From positions 1 through 8,084 of the forward strand of contig JAWXBD010000062.1 of assembly GCA_034439815.1 (NCBI GenBank): 8,084 bases of DNA. Direction: 5' to 3'. Origin of the DNA: JAEUIT01 sp034439815 (lineage in GTDB: Bacteria; Planctomycetota; Phycisphaerae; Phycisphaerales; SM1A02). Numbering within the stretch: the first letter of the stretch is position 1; each line of letters starts with the position of its first letter. Both the position numbers and the translations under genes were made by a program. Positions 5,491-8,084 of this stretch are shown in pieces. The notes beneath the pieces were generated by a model that saw only the letters and a program-made list of their open reading frames with translations, did no database searches and had not been told where the DNA came from.

Positions 5491-5980
5491 TTTATTTATT
5501 CGAGTTGATTCAGGTTGATATAAATTGATTCCGGAGCATCTCGATCGTCTCAGGATTGGACCGTGCCGAGACTCCGCGCGCAGATGTCCACGCCTGCCGC
5601 AGCTTGTGGATGACCTATTCCGCCGAATGGCGATGAATGCGACAGTCTTGCCTTCTTTGTATCGAATGACCTACTGTTCGCCTTCGAACCAGTACGTGAC
5701 CGACGGGCCGCCGCGGATCGCGTCAGACGAAATCACGTCGCCGTGAACTTCGTAGGGAGCGGTTTTGCGTCGTGACGGGCGTCGACGTCGCGCTGGGCCC
5801 GGTCGCCGGGCTTGGCGTGGTCGCGACGACGGACGGGATGTTCGATTCGACGGGCGGGGTGTGATTCTTCGCGCCCGCAACTCATCTGTGGGAGAATGAG
5901 CCTGAACGCGAAGGTCGAGGAGCCGAAACGACCGCCCACCATGTGGCCCTGGATCGGTGGGCAGTGCCCAACCTACGAAC
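5491..5980. other. Convergent gap with AT-rich patch
   Basis: This 490-bp region lies between the convergent DUF2254 and YihY genes. It begins with a strikingly AT-rich patch (about 5488-5535, TAATTTATTTATTC then TTGATATAAATTGATT) in an otherwise GC-rich window. TATAAA within it is promoter-like but has only a poor -35 partner, and no gene follows. The remainder includes a possible minus-strand remnant (5671-5945) and a 13-bp dyad TGGGCA-G-TGCCCA at 5958-5970, 10 bp past the yihY stop. That dyad has no U-tract and too small a loop to be a standard terminator. Confidence 0.5.
5671..5945 (-). pseudogene. Possible frameshifted small exported-protein remnant
   Basis: Three overlapping minus-strand frames each look protein-like in succession. 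The first is a hydrophobic patch ending in a cysteine (STFAFRLILPQMSCG, frame starting at ATG 5942). The second is a Pro/Thr/Ser-rich linker in another frame (NHTPPVESNIPSVVATTPSP), of the kind found after lipoprotein signal peptides. The third is a C-terminal patch PYEVHGDVISSDAIRGGPSV then TYWFEGEQ, ending at TAG 5671-5673. Codons in each patch end mostly in G or C. Joined, they would make a short lipoprotein with at least two frameshifts. The lipobox is not canonical (QMSC), and in GC-rich DNA wrong frames can look coding, so this is tentative. Confidence 0.28.
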
Positions 5981-6880
5981 TCACGATTGCGACGGAGTGG
6001 CCATCCCCTGCCGCGCCCGCGCCGGTTCTGTCAGCGGCTCGGCCTTGTGGGCGCGCGTCATCGGCTTGCCATATTTGTTTGCATACACCTTTGTGAAGGC
6101 GGCGCCGAACAGCAGGACCTGGGACGAGTAGTAAACCCACAGCAGAATGATCGCCAACGAACCGGCGACGCCGTAGGGCGATGTCAGGCTCACTTTCCCC
6201 AAGTACAGGCCGATCAAATATTTCCCGAGCGTGAATAAGATAGCGGTCGCGGCGGCACCGACCCAAACGTCCCACCACGTCAGGATCACGTCGGGAAGAA
6301 TCTTGTAGATCGTCGCAACGAACACCGTGATGAGACCCAGCGAAACCATAACGTTGGCCACGCGCCACATCCCGGAAGGGAAGAAATTGCTCACCACGGC
6401 AGACACGGCGAGGGACGCCAGCAGCAAAGCGCCGACGACCAGCACCAGCATGAACGACCAGAACCGGACCTTCACCACGCCCCACCAGCCGCGCCCCGAT
6501 TTGGGCCGCACATCCCATAGCGTGTCCAGCGCATTGTGAAGCTCGGCAAATACCGCCGTCGCGCTGAACAGCAACATCGTGATGCTCACGACGGTGGCAA
6601 GTGTTCCCGACCCGGTCGCGCGACTCTGACTGAGGATCTCCTCAATGGTCTTGGCCAACTGCGCCCCGACCGTCGTTTCGATCTGCTCGACAAGCCGCCC
6701 CTGCGCGGCGCTTTCCCCGTACACCAGACTCGCCAACGCCACCACAACGATCAGTATCGGCGCCAGAGAGAACGCCAGGTAATACGAGAGCGCCGCGCCC
6801 AAGCGGTAGGCCTCGTGCTCATACCACGTCTGGCAGGTCGCCTTCAGAAGATCGAAAACGTTTTTCGCTTTCATAAGCAT
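5981..6880 (-). CDS. YihY/BrkB (UPF0761) family inner-membrane protein
   Basis: The product has 299 residues. The family was once annotated as ribonuclease BN, which is not supported by later work; its members are polytopic inner-membrane proteins of uncertain function. Family features visible are the N-terminal EHEAYRLGAALSYYLAFSLA (21-40) leading into helix 1 (about 28-54), then helix 2 (about 93-112) with TAVFAELHNALDTLWDVRP (108-126). Further helices lie at about 140-165, 174-193, 204-225 and 237-263, with LYLGKVSLTSPYGVAGSLA (225-243) and VYYSSQVLLFGAAFTKVYA (249-267). The hydrophilic tail 270-299 is basic. The start is ATG 6880, with GAGG five bases upstream, or ATG 6874, which overlaps the stop of a small upstream frame as ATGA. 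It converges with the DUF2254 gene. Family assignment is firm. Confidence 0.94.
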   Translation of the reverse strand: MLMKAKNVFDLLKATCQTWYEHEAYRLGAALSYYLAFSLAPILIVVVALASLVYGESAAQGRLVEQIETTVGAQLAKTIEEILSQSRATGSGTLATVVSITMLLFSATAVFAELHNALDTLWDVRPKSGRGWWGVVKVRFWSFMLVLVVGALLLASLAVSAVVSNFFPSGMWRVANVMVSLGLITVFVATIYKILPDVILTWWDVWVGAAATAILFTLGKYLIGLYLGKVSLTSPYGVAGSLAIILLWVYYSSQVLLFGAAFTKVYANKYGKPMTRAHKAEPLTEPARARQGMATPSQS

Positions 6881-6966
6881 CGCCGCCTCGTACTGACGGA
6901 CAAATCTGAGTTGGTTTCGTCGTCGCCGATGACGTCTTCCACGTCGAGCATCTTCACGGCAATCAT
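6871..6966 (-). CDS. Possible 31-residue small ORF overlapping the yihY start
   Basis: ATG 6966 opens a short acidic peptide (MIAVKMLDVEDVIGDDETN, then a Ser/Arg-rich end). Its TGA at 6871-6873 overlaps the second possible yihY start as ATGA, an arrangement that can couple translation. Third codon positions are G/C rich. The ribosome site is poor: AAAGG directly abuts the ATG. It could equally be the second half of a frameshifted small gene begun at 7037, or untranslated leader. No family is recognised. Confidence 0.25.
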   Translation of the reverse strand: MIAVKMLDVEDVIGDDETNSDLSVSTRRRCL

Positions 6967-6974
6967 CCTTTGAT

Positions 6975-7037
6975 TCACCCAGAACCGCCGCAGGACAAGT
7001 CGGACGCTTCCACGCCCGCGATTTGGTGCTTGGACAT
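6975..7037 (-). CDS. Possible 20-residue leader peptide or broken small gene upstream of yihY
   Basis: Minus-strand GAAGGAG at 7046-7052 is a strong Shine-Dalgarno eight bases before ATG 7037. The frame encodes MSKHQIAGVEASDLSCGGSG and stops at 6975-6977. Codons strongly favour G/C at the third position. A start signal this good ahead of so short a frame suggests either a leader peptide for yihY or a small gene broken by a frameshift, since coding-like sequence resumes in another frame at 6966. A candidate promoter lies just upstream (7073-7101). I know no family for the peptide. Confidence 0.4.
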   Translation of the reverse strand: MSKHQIAGVEASDLSCGGSG

Positions 7038-7045
7038 GTCGTTTG

Positions 7046-7052
7046 CTCCTTC
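7046..7052 (-). promoter_or_regulatory. Strong Shine-Dalgarno ahead of the 20-codon ORF
   Basis: Minus-strand GAAGGAG, eight bases before ATG 7037, is among the best ribosome sites in the window. It is stronger than the one in front of yihY itself. Confidence 0.5.
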
Positions 7053-7072
7053 GGTTGGTCAAAAACGGACAG

Positions 7073-7101
7073 ATTGTCACGGTCATCATGGGGGGTGGCA
7101 A
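7073..7101 (-). promoter_or_regulatory. Candidate sigma-70-type promoter for the small ORF-yihY unit
   Basis: On the minus strand TTGCCA (7096-7101, five of six to TTGACA) is separated by exactly 17 bp from GACAAT (7073-7078, four of six to TATAAT). Transcription would start near 7065, about 28 bases before ATG 7037. The match is by eye only. Confidence 0.35.
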
Positions 7102-7591
7102 GGTTTGTATTGAAACCGTGATCAAGGGATCACTCGTGCGCGACAGCACCGACACTCGATCCGCGAACGGGTCACAGATCATCGATGTCGCAAGCTCTAC
7201 TTTGACCGAACCCCATCGCGCTGTGGGGCCTCGAAGGCAAAACTGGCTGCAGTTGCGGCGGTTCGGCACGTGATTCAAGAGTTCGCCCGAAAGCTGGCGA
7301 AACGTATTCAATCGATCTGGTCGGGCAACTGCTTTACCGCTACAGCGTCCCTTACTCCCTCAAGCATCGCCGCAGTCCTCTCTGCCGAAACCCGAGCTCA
7401 TGGAGTCGTCTGATGGTCCGGCGCCGGTGCGACGCGGAGGACACCAGTCGCGTACCCGCTACCGCTCGAACACGCCAGCGACGCACTCTCTGCCCGCGCC
7501 GTCTCACCAATGACAGATCTTTCAGGAAGATCTGTAGGCAGCAGGACTGTCGACAAACGGGCAGTCCCGGCGCGAAAACATCGTTGCCAGA
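7102..7591. other. Stretch without a supportable gene
   Basis: No frame here has both a start signal and family resemblance. The most coding-like is plus strand 7114-7410: 99 codons open after TGA 7111-7113, with no usable early start. It includes KLYFDRTPSRCGASKAKLAA then VAAVRHVIQEFARKLAKRI, which looks like a real helical protein segment, possibly a transposase or other gene remnant. I cannot name it. A frame at 7043-7273 with a TTG start shows no family. The stretch is best read as degraded DNA. Confidence 0.4.
7513..7535. repeat. Perfect 9-bp inverted repeat (hairpin)
   Basis: ACAGATCTT-TCAGG-AAGATCTGT has nine paired bases and a five-base loop. No T-run follows on either strand, so it is not a standard terminator. 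It could be an operator, a structured-RNA stem or an element end. Confidence 0.6.
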
Positions 7592-7657
7592 AATCGCACC
7601 CATCTGGAGGAAAAAGCGTAGTTTTCCGGGGTCGGCATTTTGACGACGGCGTCATCG
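7592..7657 (+). repeat. Diverged repeat, copy A (108-bp spacing)
   Basis: This segment runs from AATCGCA through AGGAAAAAGCGTAGTTTT to GACGACGGCGTCATCG and matches 7700-7765 at roughly three quarters of positions by hand alignment, with compensating one-base gaps. Read on the minus strand, both copies encode DDAVV, three or four variable residues, then TP followed by three variable residues and FS. Confidence 0.6.
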
Positions 7658-7699
7658 GTGGCATCTGCGCGCGGCCGCGCACCGTCCCGACTCCTCCAC

Positions 7700-7765
7700 A
7701 ATCGCATCAATCAGCAGGAAAAACATAGTTTGTCAGGGGTCGTGTCTGTGACGACGGCATCATCG
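7700..7765 (+). repeat. Diverged repeat, copy B (108-bp spacing)
   Basis: This is the second copy of the 7592-7657 segment: AATCGCA, then AGGAAAAACATAGTTTG, then GACGACGGCATCATCG. Both ends lie exactly 108 bp from those of copy A, a multiple of three. On the minus strand it reads DDAVVTDTTPDKLCFSC and stops at 7711-7713, whereas copy A continues in the same frame. This suggests an ancient duplication or a pair of dispersed small elements. Confidence 0.6.
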
Positions 7766-7833
7766 CCGCCGTCCACATGGGATTCGCGCCCGCATCTCTT
7801 TGACCCCTCCGAGACCAACGTCTGTCACTGGCG

Positions 7834-8084
7834 ATGCTGGACGCGGAGCTTGCGACATGCGTGGCGGAGGAGACGAGGACGTCGACGCTGATGCAGACGG
7901 CGCGGGCGATCGTGGCGCAGATCGACGGAGCTCATCCGTCAGGAGAGCTTCAGCATCTGGGGCAACTTCAGCGGGAGCGCGGAGGCGGTCGCGAGGCATG
8001 CGCGGAAGATGAAGAAGCGGTTCGAGCTGGCGATCGTTGCCCGGGGGGGGCGGCGGCGGTGCGTCAGCGGCCGCCGCCGCGGAA
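7834..8084 (+). pseudogene. Frame-disrupted unknown protein gene, partial at right edge
   Basis: From ATG 7834 the plus strand encodes MLDAELATCVAEETRTSTLM then QTARAIVAQID, with almost every codon ending in G or C. At about 7924-7930 the coding pattern jumps by one base and continues as ELIRQESFSIWGNFSGSAEA then VARHARKMKKRFELAIVA, again with strong G/C third positions. Removing one G from GACGGAGCTC joins them smoothly as AQIDELIRQES. A second jump is likely at the G8 run (8043-8050): with one G fewer, the end reads ARGGGGGASAAAAAE instead of an Arg-rich string. The frame has a stop at 7801-7803 and no ribosome site before 7834, so the start is uncertain. The product is helical and soluble-looking; I do not recognise it. 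Either a pseudogene or two homopolymer sequencing errors would explain it. Confidence 0.55.
8050..8080. repeat. GC-only inverted repeat next to a G8 run
   Basis: GCGGCGGCGG (8050-8059) and CCGCCGCCGC (8071-8080) are perfect complements around an 11-base loop, directly after eight consecutive G residues (8043-8050). It may simply reflect Gly/Ala-rich coding sequence. It is also the kind of structure that stalls sequencing and ends contigs. Confidence 0.6.

Noticed and set aside
5868..5884. Near-match TTCGCGCCCGCA(A/T)CTC at 5868 and 7783, possibly a third copy of the 108-bp repeat
   Set aside because: Only about 16 bp match in GC-rich DNA and the flanks do not align convincingly, so it is probably chance.
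7760..7999. Minus-strand 79-codon ORF at the right end
   Set aside because: It is antisense to the plus-strand frames that show strong third-position G/C preference, and it is Arg/Ser/Pro-rich like typical shadow frames.

Overview
This is a GC-rich bacterial chromosomal window. Four long genes are clearly intact, separated by accessory stretches containing decayed or unassigned sequence. No rRNA, tRNA or CRISPR array is visible. The mix (secreted beta-rich protein with an AxA signal peptide, BON-MscS channel, lysine/serine histone-H1-like protein, heptameric simple repeats, many gene remnants) would fit a Planctomycetota-like or similar environmental bacterium. That placement is a guess: no marker gene is present.

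Left part (1-1780): the left edge carries the catalytic-core fragment of an IS3-family transposase on the minus strand. An unrecognised plus-strand ORF (136-759) abuts it. Next come a secreted protein with a strong Shine-Dalgarno site (969-1562), which looks short at its C-terminus, and a short remnant that resembles the N-terminus of a small antitoxin-like family.

Middle (1781-5490): a leftward group consists of a 35-residue small ORF with a near-perfect ribosome site and a TTG start, a lysine/serine-rich basic protein built on an 18-bp tandem repeat, and a BON-domain MscS mechanosensitive channel. Diverging from it, across a ~150-bp region holding five heptamer repeats and a small dyad, is a DUF2254 membrane protein.

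Right part (5491-8084): a 490-bp gap holds an AT-rich patch and a possibly frameshifted minus-strand remnant. A YihY/BrkB-family membrane protein follows on the minus strand, preceded by a candidate promoter and by one well-supported and one weak small ORF. The last ~1 kb has no intact gene. It contains two diverged repeat copies spaced exactly 108 bp apart, a perfect hairpin, and at the right edge a strongly coding but frame-disrupted gene that runs into a G8 tract and a GC-only inverted repeat.

Functionally, three of the four solid genes are inner-membrane proteins (MscS, DUF2254, YihY), so the core looks like cell-envelope or osmotic-stress housekeeping. The flanks are degraded accessory DNA. 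I see no convincing new multi-gene defence or metabolic system. The best leads are the small ORF / H1-like / MscS group, the small ORFs ahead of yihY, and the 108-bp repeat pair.
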